Made by a program: the position numbers and the translations under genes. DNA of 23,373 bases from a virus, in the IMG/VR virus record IMGVR_UViG_3300034790_000020, positions 1 through 23,373 of that record, one strand, 5' to 3'. A model generated the notes under the pieces. That model was not told where the DNA came from and did not search any database. It saw nothing but the letters and a program-made list of their open reading frames with translations. This document shows, piece by piece, positions 8,822-16,282 of this stretch. Every line of letters begins with the position of its first letter. Within the stretch, counting starts at the first letter, position 1.

Positions 8822-9208
8822 TTACGCCTCTATACCGCGTGTTAGAACACCTGTGCCTTGGAATGCAATAGATCCCGAAACATTGTCTTCTGTAGCGCCA
8901 GTAAGTGCGAATGAAGTAATGATAACACTGCCACTGATCTTCCAATCTGTTGCTGTGTCGTCACCTTCTGGGAATACTTCTAGTGTATAGGTGTTACCAA
9001 CTACGATATCACCATCTTGACGATTCCATACTAGGTCGGCAGAACCGTCCCATGATTTGAACGTAACTGCATGTTCGCGATAACTCAAAGAGTCAAAGTG
9101 AGTGCATTCAGTTGTGTCCGCTGTTTCTGAAATTGAATAAGAAGTAAGTTGAGCAATGGCTGAACCACCCGCTTTAATTACTCCGTTCTTTCCTGCTGTG
9201 CATGACAT
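8822..9208 (-). CDS. Major tail protein (tail tube)
   Basis: This 128-aa beta-rich protein is the probable tail tube subunit. It has the usual N-terminal plan of small tube proteins: a glycine-rich strand (GKNGVIKAGGSAIAQLTSYS), the turn SETADTTECTHF, then YREHAVTFKSWDGSADLVW with the aromatic-rich GSADL strand. The remainder (NTYTLEVFPEGDDTATDW and SITAF-like strands ending GTGVLTRG) fits the same fold. It has a strong Shine-Dalgarno (AGGAG, 9218-9222) as expected for an abundant protein, and lies two genes before the tape measure. No extra Ig-like domain is fused to it. Family assignment is based on pattern and gene order. Confidence 0.82.
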   Translation of the reverse strand: MSCTAGKNGVIKAGGSAIAQLTSYSISETADTTECTHFDSLSYREHAVTFKSWDGSADLVWNRQDGDIVVGNTYTLEVFPEGDDTATDWKISGSVIITSFALTGATEDNVSGSIAFQGTGVLTRGIEA

Positions 9209-9234
9209 AAATATTATCTCCTAATTTAGTCTAT

Positions 9235-9648
9235 TTATACAGTATAACAGTAGGTTACACCAAACGTTACCCTAACGGTAGCGAATGGCGATGCTTCACC
9301 TAAGTCAACTATATCTATGTTTGTTAATTCAATGCTATTTACTAACGAATTAATTTGTGTATCATTATAGATTGATTCTTCAATTGCTTCAATTGCAACA
9401 TTTCTCTGTGTGTCTCTATCTCTACCATTTACGGTAATGACAATTGCAATGTCCATATTGCATTCACGTAGAGTTTTAGTAATGTTTAATCGTTCCTCAT
9501 TTGAAGATTCAAGGTAAGCAGCAGGGAACCCAGTTCTTGGTAGTTCTTCCGCATTTATTGGATCTCTTACCACTGTATTAAACTTAACGCTTCGTTGCGC
9601 TTTGGCAACTTCGTAAAACCTTTTTACTATGTTTTCCCTTTTACTCAT
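9235..9648 (-). CDS. Probable tail terminator / minor tail completion protein
   Basis: This 137-aa protein lies between the head-tail connector and the tail tube gene, where phages of this type encode the tail terminator. The sequence has an N-terminal helix (RENIVKRFYEVAKAQRSV), the segment GFPAAYLESSNEERLN, a strand NMDIAIVITVNGRD, a helix (RNVAIEAIEESIYNDTQIN) and a final strand pair ending FATVRVTFGVTYCYTV. This alpha/beta order agrees with the fold of tail terminators such as gpU-like proteins. I see no decisive motif, so the name rests on position, length and secondary-structure pattern. The start is 1 base after the upstream stop, with only a weak AAGG 13 bases away, so coupling is likely. 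Confidence 0.6.
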   Translation of the reverse strand: MSKRENIVKRFYEVAKAQRSVKFNTVVRDPINAEELPRTGFPAAYLESSNEERLNITKTLRECNMDIAIVITVNGRDRDTQRNVAIEAIEESIYNDTQINSLVNSIELTNIDIVDLGEASPFATVRVTFGVTYCYTV

Positions 9649-9649
9649 A

Positions 9650-10060
9650 TTATCTATATAACCTTGTTTGTGTCATAGTGGTAATTTCTGATTCTGTTAT
9701 AGCACCATCACCATCACTATCGTATTCAATACCTAGTTGAAACTGTGTATTGATCTCTTCTGCGTATTGTGTCTTATAGAATGCAGTCTGTTCCATAAAG
9801 GTATCATCAAGTCTAAATGTTGATAACTTAGGTAAGATGTATGCACTCAAGGCACGATATACAGTAGCAGGTTTCCATTGAGTCTCAACCAATTTGGTCT
9901 TATCAAACTGAGCCTTATCTTCAAACTTATCCCAATACCTAATCCTAATTTGATTAGTAACATCGGTTTCCGCTAAAGCAAGTTCATCGCTCCAATCTGA
10001 TACACCATGATCAAAGATGTCCTGAATATATACTGTTAAATCATCGTTTGTAGCAAACAT
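9650..10060 (-). CDS. Head-tail connector / adaptor protein with an EF-hand-like loop
   Basis: This 136-aa, mainly helical protein follows the capsid gene and probably forms a connector ring under the portal. It begins FATNDDLTVYIQDIFDHG, and its middle (VETQWKPATVYRALSAYILP) is a helix typical of gp6-like or DUF1320-like connectors. Near the C-terminus residues 114-125 form a 12-residue loop DSDGDGAITESE with Asp at positions 1, 3 and 5, Gly at 6, Ile at 8 and Glu at 12, which is a textbook calcium-binding EF-hand loop. Only one loop is present. The start has GGAG 6 bases upstream and comes after a stable hairpin behind the capsid gene. The connector role is inferred from position and helical pattern. 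Confidence 0.72.
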   Translation of the reverse strand: MFATNDDLTVYIQDIFDHGVSDWSDELALAETDVTNQIRIRYWDKFEDKAQFDKTKLVETQWKPATVYRALSAYILPKLSTFRLDDTFMEQTAFYKTQYAEEINTQFQLGIEYDSDGDGAITESEITTMTQTRLYR

Positions 10061-10077
10061 TATAATCTCCGTTAATA

Positions 10078-10095
10078 GGGGATCTTGCGACCCCC
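10078..10095 (-). other. GNRA-loop hairpin between capsid and connector genes
   Basis: On the minus strand GGGGGTC, loop GCAA, and GATCCCC form a 7-bp stem with one G-U pair and a GNRA tetraloop. It lies 17 bases after the capsid stop. No run of T follows, so it is not a standard terminator. It may protect the 3' end of capsid mRNA or slow polymerase. Function is inferred. Confidence 0.6.
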
Positions 10096-10111
10096 AATAA
10101 TTGTGTTAAAC

Positions 10112-10900
10112 TTATACTAATTCAACAATGCGTGATTGGTCAATAAGACCAGCAGCGCCAGCGTATGAAGCCACGATGTCTGTTCCAACTGCTTCTGCAC
10201 GACGTTGCATTTCCATGTCAAGTCCACCTTGTGATGCAGTGCGCATTGCGTCAGCACCAAATACAACACCTAGCGCAGTCATGTGCGCAGATTGGAATAC
10301 AGAGATTCCAGCAACCTTAGTAACAAAACCGTTACGTAGTGCTTCTGTCTGGTAATCACCACCAGCGAATGCAGCACCACCGATTGCCTTCATAAGAAGA
10401 GCAGCGTAAGCAGGAGAAACGATAGCCATTAATGGACCCATTTCACCAGCCTGACGGATAGTTGCAGCAGCATCCCACAATGGGTTGATAGTTGCGTCAG
10501 TTGCTTGTGTAACTGTAGCAGTTAACAATTCAACTACAACTGCTTCGTCAAACTTTTGTGCAACAGCGTTGCCCAATACACGACCTAGTTCAGTTGGGTT
10601 TACACCACCAAGATCACGAAGAGTGTCGCGTGCAGCGAACAAATCCAAAGTGATTGTGTTAGCAGTTGCTAATACTTTAGTAGAAGTAATGTCATCTACA
10701 GCGTGTGCTGCTTGAGTCAATACTTGTGCAGAAGTCTTTGCGAATACTGGAACCTGTGCAGAAAAAGATCCTGCTGGAACTACGATGTTTGGAATGATAA
10801 AACCATTCATGAATAAACTGTTTTCCTGGGCTGCGTATACTGCCGCTGCTTTGGTTGGCACCATTAATGCCGATAAATCATATGCTGTGTTAAAAGCCAT
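10112..10900 (-). CDS. Major capsid protein (short HK97-fold type)
   Basis: This 262-aa alanine-rich protein is the probable shell subunit. It follows a scaffold-like gene and precedes the connectors. The sequence agrees with HK97-fold coats: an N-terminal arm (MAFNTAYDLSALMVP), the strand FSAQVPVFAKTSAQVL, the helix TELGRVLGNAVAQKFDEAVV, the A-domain segment MAIVSPAYAALLMKAIGGAA, and a strand AGISVFQSAHM near the end. It lacks an N-terminal delta region and no protease gene is nearby, which suggests assembly on a separate scaffold without proteolytic maturation. Base composition is visibly richer in G and C than its neighbours, probably because highly expressed genes use selected codons. AGGAAA lies 8 bases before the start. 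I cannot name a subfamily. Confidence 0.85.
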   Translation of the reverse strand: MAFNTAYDLSALMVPTKAAAVYAAQENSLFMNGFIIPNIVVPAGSFSAQVPVFAKTSAQVLTQAAHAVDDITSTKVLATANTITLDLFAARDTLRDLGGVNPTELGRVLGNAVAQKFDEAVVVELLTATVTQATDATINPLWDAAATIRQAGEMGPLMAIVSPAYAALLMKAIGGAAFAGGDYQTEALRNGFVTKVAGISVFQSAHMTALGVVFGADAMRTASQGGLDMEMQRRAEAVGTDIVASYAGAAGLIDQSRIVELV

Positions 10901-10923
10901 TTTAATATTTCCTATTAATTATT

Positions 10924-11589
10924 TTAAACCTTACCTTCTTGTTTCCATTTGCGATAAATGTCACGATGTTCGGGTCGGTTCATATCCAAATCAGCAAGTG
11001 TAACATTATTGTTATCTTTTACAGTGGTGTTGCTCGTTGAGTCTGTTCCACTGGGTCCTGCTGCTTTGAAGTAAGTGTTTGTGTCCAGGAAGTCGGAGAC
11101 TAACTGAGAAACTGTCATTGGTTCAGAGTCATCATTGTAGCGAACATTGTCACCATCCATAATAACTACCTTACCGTCTGAACCCAATCTAACCTGTTCG
11201 CGAAGTAACTTCGCAGTTTGTTCAGGTGCAATTGACTTCAATTGTGACGCTGCATCTATTAAAGCACCATCAATCTTAATACGCTCTAATTCACCGCGCA
11301 GTGAATTAATTTCTGTATCAGACTTAGTTTTGTGCTTCTTCATCAATTGATCAAAATCTTGCCTTTTGATTAGAGCATCGTCTTCAACTTGTGATTGTAG
11401 ACTCTTTAATTCTCTATATTCATTAGGGTCAATCCCGTCAAAAGACGATTTAACTTTTGCAACTCGTTTAGCAATTATTTCATTCATTTGTTCTTGAGTG
11501 AAAGTTTTCGCTTCTTCCTGGATAATAATTTCCTGTGATTCAACTCCAGTAGTTGATTCATCTGTAGGTGTTCCTATGTTTTCTGTCAT
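10924..11589 (-). CDS. Capsid scaffolding protein
   Basis: This 221-aa, highly charged helical protein lies between portal and capsid genes, the standard place for a scaffold. The N-terminus is acidic and disordered-looking (TGVESQEIIIQEEAKTF), then comes FTQEQMNEIIAKRVAKVKS, a recurring motif in scaffold proteins of the GP20-like type. A coiled-coil region follows (about residues 55-115, with TEINSLRGELERIKIDGAL). The C-terminal part includes the low-complexity stretch GTDSTSNTTVKDNNN and a basic end (RPEHRDIYRKWKQEGKV) that may contact the capsid. I chose the ATG at 11589 because AAAGGATT lies upstream. An in-frame ATG at 11640 lacks a Shine-Dalgarno and sits in a hairpin. No protease domain is seen. 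Confidence 0.85.
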   Translation of the reverse strand: MTENIGTPTDESTTGVESQEIIIQEEAKTFTQEQMNEIIAKRVAKVKSSFDGIDPNEYRELKSLQSQVEDDALIKRQDFDQLMKKHKTKSDTEINSLRGELERIKIDGALIDAASQLKSIAPEQTAKLLREQVRLGSDGKVVIMDGDNVRYNDDSEPMTVSQLVSDFLDTNTYFKAAGPSGTDSTSNTTVKDNNNVTLADLDMNRPEHRDIYRKWKQEGKV

Positions 11590-11619
11590 ATCAGTTTTAA
11601 TCCTTTTATTAGGGGCGAT

Positions 11620-11638
11620 AAAAGCAGCCTTATGCTGC
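11620..11638 (-). terminator. Weak intrinsic terminator-like hairpin between portal and scaffold genes
   Basis: On the minus strand GCAGC, loop ATAAG and GCTGC form a 5-bp stem followed by TTTT. It lies 12 bases after the portal stop and before the scaffold start. The stem is short, so it would at most cause partial termination or adjust portal versus scaffold/capsid mRNA levels. Confidence 0.4.
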
Positions 11639-11649
11639 ATTACATCTAT

Positions 11650-12963
11650 TTAGTCTTCAAATAATTTTCCAATCTTTTCTACGATCATCGCTCTAAAGAC
11701 TGGGTCATCATTCAATTCTAATGCTGCTTTGAAGTGCATAAGATCATTGCTCATGTCACGCATATCAAACTTGTTGTTATATGAGATAACAAAGTCTGCT
11801 GGCTTATCAATGTTCTGCCAATCAAACCATATATCCCACAATTTAATCTCTGTCTCTTGCACTGTGTCTGCAATGTCTTTCAACTTAGCAAACAATAACT
11901 CGCGTTCTACTTGCAAAGATATACCACTTGTAGGCGCTACCTTTGAAGATGTAACCGATGCAGTGTGACTCATGCGACTAATCGCATCTACTGTAAGTTC
12001 TATTGTAGATATAATACCATCAATACCAGCAGCAGTTGGTTGTAGCAAGTATGGGTTCAATCCTGGCTCAGACTGTTCATCTAAGTTTATAATTGCACCA
12101 GCACCACTATTCGCTTGTGTATGTGTAGTCTTCACTAGTGTAGGATGACTTGAGATACGGATTGATTGCTCTAATTCAGACAACAAGTTATAGATATAAC
12201 GCTGTGAGTCTGCAATGTCTGCAACAACACTGATACCAATGCCTTTTACTCTTGACTTCAATGGTGAATGGTTAACAAATGGAATGTAACCTAAAGGATT
12301 GTCATAAACCTCTTCGCCTACAATACTATCTGCTTCACCTGTGTCAGTTTTAGTGATAATACGCTTGATTACTGTGTCTTTATACCAATGGGTAACGGAC
12401 ATACGCTCTTTTGACTCTGATTCAACTACAGCAATGTGTGACAATGTCATCTTACCATTAATGCTGCGAGTATATTCCCAGTTCAATACGTTCTGTGGTG
12501 TGTATGTGCAAGCGTAACCACGAATACCCAATGCTTCTTCTTCTGCTTGAGTATTAACCTTGTAACTAGGCTTATCTACCAATATCCAGACATTACCTAG
12601 CACCATTGCTAAGTCATTCATTGTCTTCATGAAAGAGGTCATATCTTGACCTTCTTGATCGGTATCTTTCAACCATTGAATTACAAGTGGGTTGTTTTCC
12701 AAAGCACCAACTTCACGCTGTGGTTCATTCTTAAAGATGAATGAACGATAGATGTCAATAACAGTTGCTACATGGTTATCTAGTGGTGTTGCTGCAAGTC
12801 TGTTATAATATGCATGTGGTATTTCGTTTTCGCCAATGTATTGTGTTAAGTATTCGCCTTTACGATACTGTTCACCACCAACATAACTACGAAACAAATA
12901 GTCTGCTTGTTTTGCATTCTCTTCATAAGAGGGATGCTTTTTTAATATAGATTCTAATGTCAT
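11650..12963 (-). CDS. Portal protein (DUF4055-like)
   Basis: This 437-aa protein follows the large terminase and precedes the scaffold, the usual portal position. Portal-like features include RKGEYLTQYIGENEIPHAYY and VATVIDIYRSFIFKNEPQRE in the first 90 residues, a helix-strand region with MNDLAMVLGNVWILVDKPSY, and NPLGYIPFVNHSPL near the middle. Near the C-terminal third the segment SHTASVTSSKVAPTSGISLQ and the long helix that follows (VERELLFAKLKDIADTVQET) fit the stem region of portals where a serine-rich loop comes before a long helix. The overall order best fits the DUF4055 portal-like family. Twelve copies would form the DNA channel and bind the terminase. AGGA lies 8 bases upstream of the ATG. 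The subfamily is inferred. Confidence 0.82.
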   Translation of the reverse strand: MTLESILKKHPSYEENAKQADYLFRSYVGGEQYRKGEYLTQYIGENEIPHAYYNRLAATPLDNHVATVIDIYRSFIFKNEPQREVGALENNPLVIQWLKDTDQEGQDMTSFMKTMNDLAMVLGNVWILVDKPSYKVNTQAEEEALGIRGYACTYTPQNVLNWEYTRSINGKMTLSHIAVVESESKERMSVTHWYKDTVIKRIITKTDTGEADSIVGEEVYDNPLGYIPFVNHSPLKSRVKGIGISVVADIADSQRYIYNLLSELEQSIRISSHPTLVKTTHTQANSGAGAIINLDEQSEPGLNPYLLQPTAAGIDGIISTIELTVDAISRMSHTASVTSSKVAPTSGISLQVERELLFAKLKDIADTVQETEIKLWDIWFDWQNIDKPADFVISYNNKFDMRDMSNDLMHFKAALELNDDPVFRAMIVEKIGKLFED

Positions 12964-13001
12964 TAGTCTTTCCTAGTTTATTATATGCTATTTAGCATTT
13001 T

Positions 13002-14243
13002 CTAAAAGTGTCCGAATCGCTTGGTTGGGGTGTTACCAAAAGGACTGTCTATTGATGTTGCAGGCTTTGTAACAGGATAGAGATATTCTACACCATAACC
13101 TAAAGCATCATTCATGTGGTCATAACCACTATCTTTGTCAGGCAATTGCGTGCCTTCTTTGTATTGTTGTTTTGTCAAGCACTCAATAAGAAACTTGCAT
13201 TTAGGATCAATAAACAACTTACGATTGCCCGCTGCGTCTTGCAACAGTCTATTAACAGCATTTATTCTGTCTTTCACTGCAGGATGTTTACGCTTTACTT
13301 TAACGTTGAATCCATACTGCATTAGTATAGTATGATCTGTTCTACCACCAGCACTAGTCTTACGAGCCGCTCCTGCGGGATCTGGGAACGCTGTGACGGA
13401 TCTATTACCATACCTGTTGATAACTTCTTGCGCTAGTTCATCTGTGTTAGAGTTAATCAACTTCAATTCATCTATCACATGCAAACCATCTTTAGTCTGC
13501 ACTACGATACAACCCGCCATTGGGTCTACGTTCATATCGTTGAATAACATAATTCTGTTTGGAACATCACCAATGAATGGTTTAACACTATCTGCTACAT
13601 TGAATGGATAATAGATTCTATTGCCCGCTGTCTCAAATGATGCCTCATATTCTTGCTTGAATGTTTTAAGATCAAGGTCTTGTTTAGCATCTTCAACTTC
13701 TTCTGCTGTAACATTACCACCTTCTATTGTAGTATACTTGAAACTCTCCCAGTTAGACTTATTAACTGACTCATGCCACATATCAGCGAACCAATTGTAA
13801 CCTTTTGGTGTAGAGATAAACAATGCACCACCTTGTCTGTCTGATAGTGTAGGTCGCAATACTTCTGTCCACACTGACTTGGGCATAAATGCTGCTTCGT
13901 CTAATACAATGAAGTCTAGACTTACACCACGCATACTGTCAGGGTTGTCTGCTGATCTTATACTGATTCTACTACCATTCTTTAGCGTAATTGTCAAGTC
14001 ACTTTCATTGATCTTCTTTACCCATTTACGCACAGACAACTCAAATTTTAAATCTTCCCAAATGATCTGCTTACCCATTCTATACGATGGTGCAACATAA
14101 AAGATTCTCTTATTGGGTAGTCGTGCTATCTTTGCAATCTCAAACATTGCAAGAAAAGTTTTACCAAATCGTCTACCAGCACTCACAGTTCTGAAACGAG
14201 CAACACTATCAAATATATTCTGTTGGGGGATAGATAGTTTCAT
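13002..14243 (-). CDS. Terminase large subunit
   Basis: This 413-aa protein is the packaging motor and nuclease. The ATPase part shows the deviant Walker A GRRFGKT at residues 23-29, Walker B FIVLDEAAF at about 111-119 with Asp115 and Glu116, and the coupling motif STPKG at 144-148. The nuclease part has Asp236 (LFNDMNVDP), Asp288 in AFPDPAGA and an acidic cluster DSGYDHMNDALGYGVEYL near residues 371-388, the three positions expected of an RNase H-like fold. The N-terminus is very short before Walker A, as in compact terminases. The start overlaps the upstream small gene by ATGA, with no clear Shine-Dalgarno, so coupling is likely. Packaging strategy (cos, pac or repeats) cannot be told from this. 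Confidence 0.96.
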   Translation of the reverse strand: MKLSIPQQNIFDSVARFRTVSAGRRFGKTFLAMFEIAKIARLPNKRIFYVAPSYRMGKQIIWEDLKFELSVRKWVKKINESDLTITLKNGSRISIRSADNPDSMRGVSLDFIVLDEAAFMPKSVWTEVLRPTLSDRQGGALFISTPKGYNWFADMWHESVNKSNWESFKYTTIEGGNVTAEEVEDAKQDLDLKTFKQEYEASFETAGNRIYYPFNVADSVKPFIGDVPNRIMLFNDMNVDPMAGCIVVQTKDGLHVIDELKLINSNTDELAQEVINRYGNRSVTAFPDPAGAARKTSAGGRTDHTILMQYGFNVKVKRKHPAVKDRINAVNRLLQDAAGNRKLFIDPKCKFLIECLTKQQYKEGTQLPDKDSGYDHMNDALGYGVEYLYPVTKPATSIDSPFGNTPTKRFGHF

Positions 14244-14485
14244 TCTTTAATGATATTTCCGTATGTTGCAATAACTTCTGCATCATCAGCATCTAATGTA
14301 AAGGCTTCGTCAATCTCTTCATTAGTAACAACCTCAGTTAACTTAGCAAACTCTTCGTCTATCTTGTCAACATCAGTTACATCTACTTTACTTGCAAAGA
14401 TAACATCCCAGTTGAAACGATACTTGTCTGTGTTACGACCTGATACCATCTTCTTACCAGTTATTTCATTATACTTACTTGTCAT
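14240..14485 (-). CDS. Small acidic protein in the terminase cluster, function unknown
   Basis: This 81-aa protein has a basic N-terminal part (MTSKYNEITGKKMVSGRNTD), then YRFNWDVIFASKV, and an acidic C-terminal half (TNEEIDEAFTLDADDAEV). Small proteins with a similar aromatic N-W/Y-D-x-IF segment often lie just before large terminase genes in phages. I recall this as a pattern, not as a named family. The ATG at 14485 overlaps the previous stop as ATGA and has AAAGGA 6 bases upstream. A longer version from an earlier ATG at 14545 would overlap the preceding gene heavily and is less likely. It may help terminase assembly, but that is only a guess from position. Confidence 0.7.
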   Translation of the reverse strand: MTSKYNEITGKKMVSGRNTDKYRFNWDVIFASKVDVTDVDKIDEEFAKLTEVVTNEEIDEAFTLDADDAEVIATYGNIIKE

Positions 14486-14760
14486 AGTGAGTCCTTTATC
14501 ATTGGGATTAGTGTTGCCCCGATTAAGATACCGATAATCCACCATAGGCGACCATCCATCTTATCAATCTTCTTATCAATCTTTTCATCTAACTTATCAA
14601 CCTTTTTATTGATTGAATCCATATCATCTTCAATATGCTTTAAGTGATTGTTCTTTATAGATTCTATATCATTCTGTATAATTTGAATGGTATATTTGTT
14701 TTTCATTATCTCTTCGTGAATGTCATCATGTGACAATCCTATCTTAGATATCTTCGGCAT
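14482..14760 (-). CDS. Coiled-coil single-pass membrane protein (holin-like or XhlA-like candidate)
   Basis: This 92-aa protein has two parts. Residues about 10-68 are a charged helix with heptad-like repeats (NDIESIKNNHLKHIEDDMDS and then repeated K-(V/I)-D-K-(L/I)-D units). Residues about 70-88 form a membrane segment (RLWWIIGILIGATLIPMI) that ends close to the C-terminus. This is the plan of XhlA-type proteins and some phage holin or tail-associated membrane proteins. The ATG at 14760 lies within the end of the small terminase gene (17-base overlap) and has AAGGAA 10 bases upstream. An earlier start would add 24 residues inside that gene and is less likely. Position inside the terminase cluster is unusual for a lysis gene. 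Function is unknown. Confidence 0.75.
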   Translation of the reverse strand: MPKISKIGLSHDDIHEEIMKNKYTIQIIQNDIESIKNNHLKHIEDDMDSINKKVDKLDEKIDKKIDKMDGRLWWIIGILIGATLIPMIKDSL

Positions 14761-15103
14761 TGTTATCGTTTTCCTTAACTGGTGTAATCCAAGGCAAGAC
14801 TCCGTCGTCGCCCTCATCCCTTGGGACATCACTCATACCCAATAAGTTCTTCGCTAAGAATATCTGCACTGCTGCATTATACTTTTGCGTTGCATTATTG
14901 AACATCGCTAGTCGCAAACGAGTCCTACCATTGGCACGTCCTATGTCAATGTTTGCTTGGTAATTATTAGTCAATGTCTGTTCGTGACACCCCATAACAA
15001 ACGCGATATCTCTAGTGCTACAATGAAGTGACGCTAGTTTCTCAATCTGTTCAGTATCTAAGACCATGAAAGGTCTACCAAGTTTTGCTTTTTCTTGTTC
15101 CAT
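14744..15103 (-). CDS. Terminase small subunit
   Basis: This 119-aa protein recognises phage DNA for packaging. It starts with AKLGRPF, a common opening with a basic GRP element. A helix-turn-helix follows at about residues 15-50 (EQIEKLASLHCSTRDIAFVM, then GCHEQTLTNNY). After it comes RTRLRLAMFNNATQKYNAAV and then FLAKNLLGMSDVP. That is the usual small-terminase plan: an LR helix, a short variable loop and an LG-(M/Q)-x-D turn. The acidic C-terminal tail is short. AAAGGGAA lies upstream of the ATG. It is followed by the two small overlapping genes and then the large subunit, which supports the assignment. Confidence 0.9.
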   Translation of the reverse strand: MEQEKAKLGRPFMVLDTEQIEKLASLHCSTRDIAFVMGCHEQTLTNNYQANIDIGRANGRTRLRLAMFNNATQKYNAAVQIFLAKNLLGMSDVPRDEGDDGVLPWITPVKENDNNAEDI

Positions 15104-15115
15104 TATTGGTTCCCT

Positions 15116-16282
15116 TTAATGTAAGTTGTTCCATGCTGTCCCATCATAGCACTGTAGTTTAACATCTGTTGTGTTGAATATCATCATGCCTGATTCTGCT
15201 GTTAAAGCGTTTCTTTCAGTTGTAGTGAGGTTAACAAACACATGCGGTTTGTTTTCTTTGATTGCAGTAGCATTGGTTTCTATTAACAGTGGGCTAGTCC
15301 CAGTTGCAGTATTCATAGTAACACAAGAAACCCAAGGCTCTATTCTTAATGCTTGCAATGGACCAGATCCAGGAGCATAACCATCACCACGCATTTGCAC
15401 ATTGAAGAAAGCAGATTGACCATTGCCATATGCAAGTGTATTGTCACCGTTAAAGTCTGGGCTTAATACTTGAACACCAATATTAGCAATCTCACTGTTA
15501 TTTATAGAGTAACTTGTATCAACTCCAAATTCGTTACTGAACTGTTCTAAACCAGCACCAGCATCAAGATCAGCGTTAGTTGTGCATCTCATAGCGGATC
15601 TACTTCTATCCCACTTAGAGTTGTTAGTTTCAAGTCGTCTTTGTTTTACTAGATTGTCATAGTTGCCTTCTACTACGAAGTCATTGTAAGAACTTCTAAA
15701 GTCTGCTTTAAATTCAATTAAATCTTTATTCATTGTCATTAACTGGTGCCAAGTTGATGCCCCAGCAGTCATTGATGTTGTGTAGAAGTCAAGTCGGTTG
15801 TTGAAGTCTACATAATCATCATTACCATCTAATGCAACATCTTGCGTAATTATCTCAAACACACCAAGAAACTGTTCTTGGTTGGTTGTTTTAGCAGTCC
15901 ATACTATGTCATTTGCTTCATTATTATATGGTGTTGCATTTGATCTATCGTGTTGTATAACAAATGACTTCCAAGGTTGTGATGATGTCGCATCTTTGCT
16001 CACTGTTGTTGACTGTAAGTTTATAGTCGCTGTTGCTTCAACCGCATCAACAGCCTTAGCATCAGTGAAGTAAAGATTACTACCTTCTGTAAGGTCTGTT
16101 GTAGTCTTACTAGATAAGTCTAAGTTCGCACCAGTTTGTAGGTTAACACGACTGTCGGCTCTAGCCTCAGTATAGTAAAGATTACTACCTTCTGCTAAGG
16201 CGCTAGTCGTAGTTACACCAGTGATATCTGATGCACTTGAATGACTTGTTAGCGTTGAACCATCTATCTTGATAATAGCCAT
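15116..16282 (-). CDS. Tail fibre protein (second fibre, 388 aa)
   Basis: This 388-aa protein starts with MAIIKIDGSTLTSHS and has two copies of an (A/T)EGSNLY(Y/F)T(E/D)A(R/K) unit in its first 70 residues, a repeat widely seen in phage fibres. The middle is beta-rich with no recognised enzyme motif. The C-terminus contains FVNLTTTERNALTAESGMMI followed by FNTTDVKLQCYDGTAWNN, a common ending of fibre proteins that trimerise. It shares the EG-x-x-NLY unit with the 979-aa fibre, so the two may be related or partner fibres. I chose the ATG at 16282, which overlaps the preceding stop as TAATG with AGGTG 9 bases upstream, over a GTG at 16294. It ends 12 bases before the small terminase gene. Confidence 0.82.
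   Translation of the reverse strand: MAIIKIDGSTLTSHSSASDITGVTTTSALAEGSNLYYTEARADSRVNLQTGANLDLSSKTTTDLTEGSNLYFTDAKAVDAVEATATINLQSTTVSKDATSSQPWKSFVIQHDRSNATPYNNEANDIVWTAKTTNQEQFLGVFEIITQDVALDGNDDYVDFNNRLDFYTTSMTAGASTWHQLMTMNKDLIEFKADFRSSYNDFVVEGNYDNLVKQRRLETNNSKWDRSRSAMRCTTNADLDAGAGLEQFSNEFGVDTSYSINNSEIANIGVQVLSPDFNGDNTLAYGNGQSAFFNVQMRGDGYAPGSGPLQALRIEPWVSCVTMNTATGTSPLLIETNATAIKENKPHVFVNLTTTERNALTAESGMMIFNTTDVKLQCYDGTAWNNLH

Noticed and set aside
9232-9239. TATAAATA on the minus strand before the tail tube gene, and TAAATA-like strings at several gene junctions (about 11646, 12992, 19922, 20020, 22032, 23308), resembling T4-type late promoters.
   Set aside because: The DNA is AT-rich and the same string also occurs inside genes (for example 657-664 and about 15499-15506), so enrichment at junctions is not shown. 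A count against shuffled sequence would be needed.
11641-11652. The 12-base string TACATCTATTTA occurs here and again at 20013-20024, both times after a gene end.
   Set aside because: Many chance 12-base matches are expected in 23 kb of AT-rich DNA, and part of each copy is the stop codon context.
12980-12998. A TATAAT-like -10 element and a small inverted repeat (ATGCT/AGCAT) between the terminase and portal genes.
   Set aside because: The best -35 at the right distance (CTTTTA) is a poor match and the stem has only five AT-rich pairs, so neither a promoter nor a terminator is supported.
14482-14832. A longer version of the coiled-coil membrane protein starting at 14832.
   Set aside because: It would overlap the small terminase by 89 bases and has no good start signal. 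The ATG at 14760 has AAGGAA at normal spacing.
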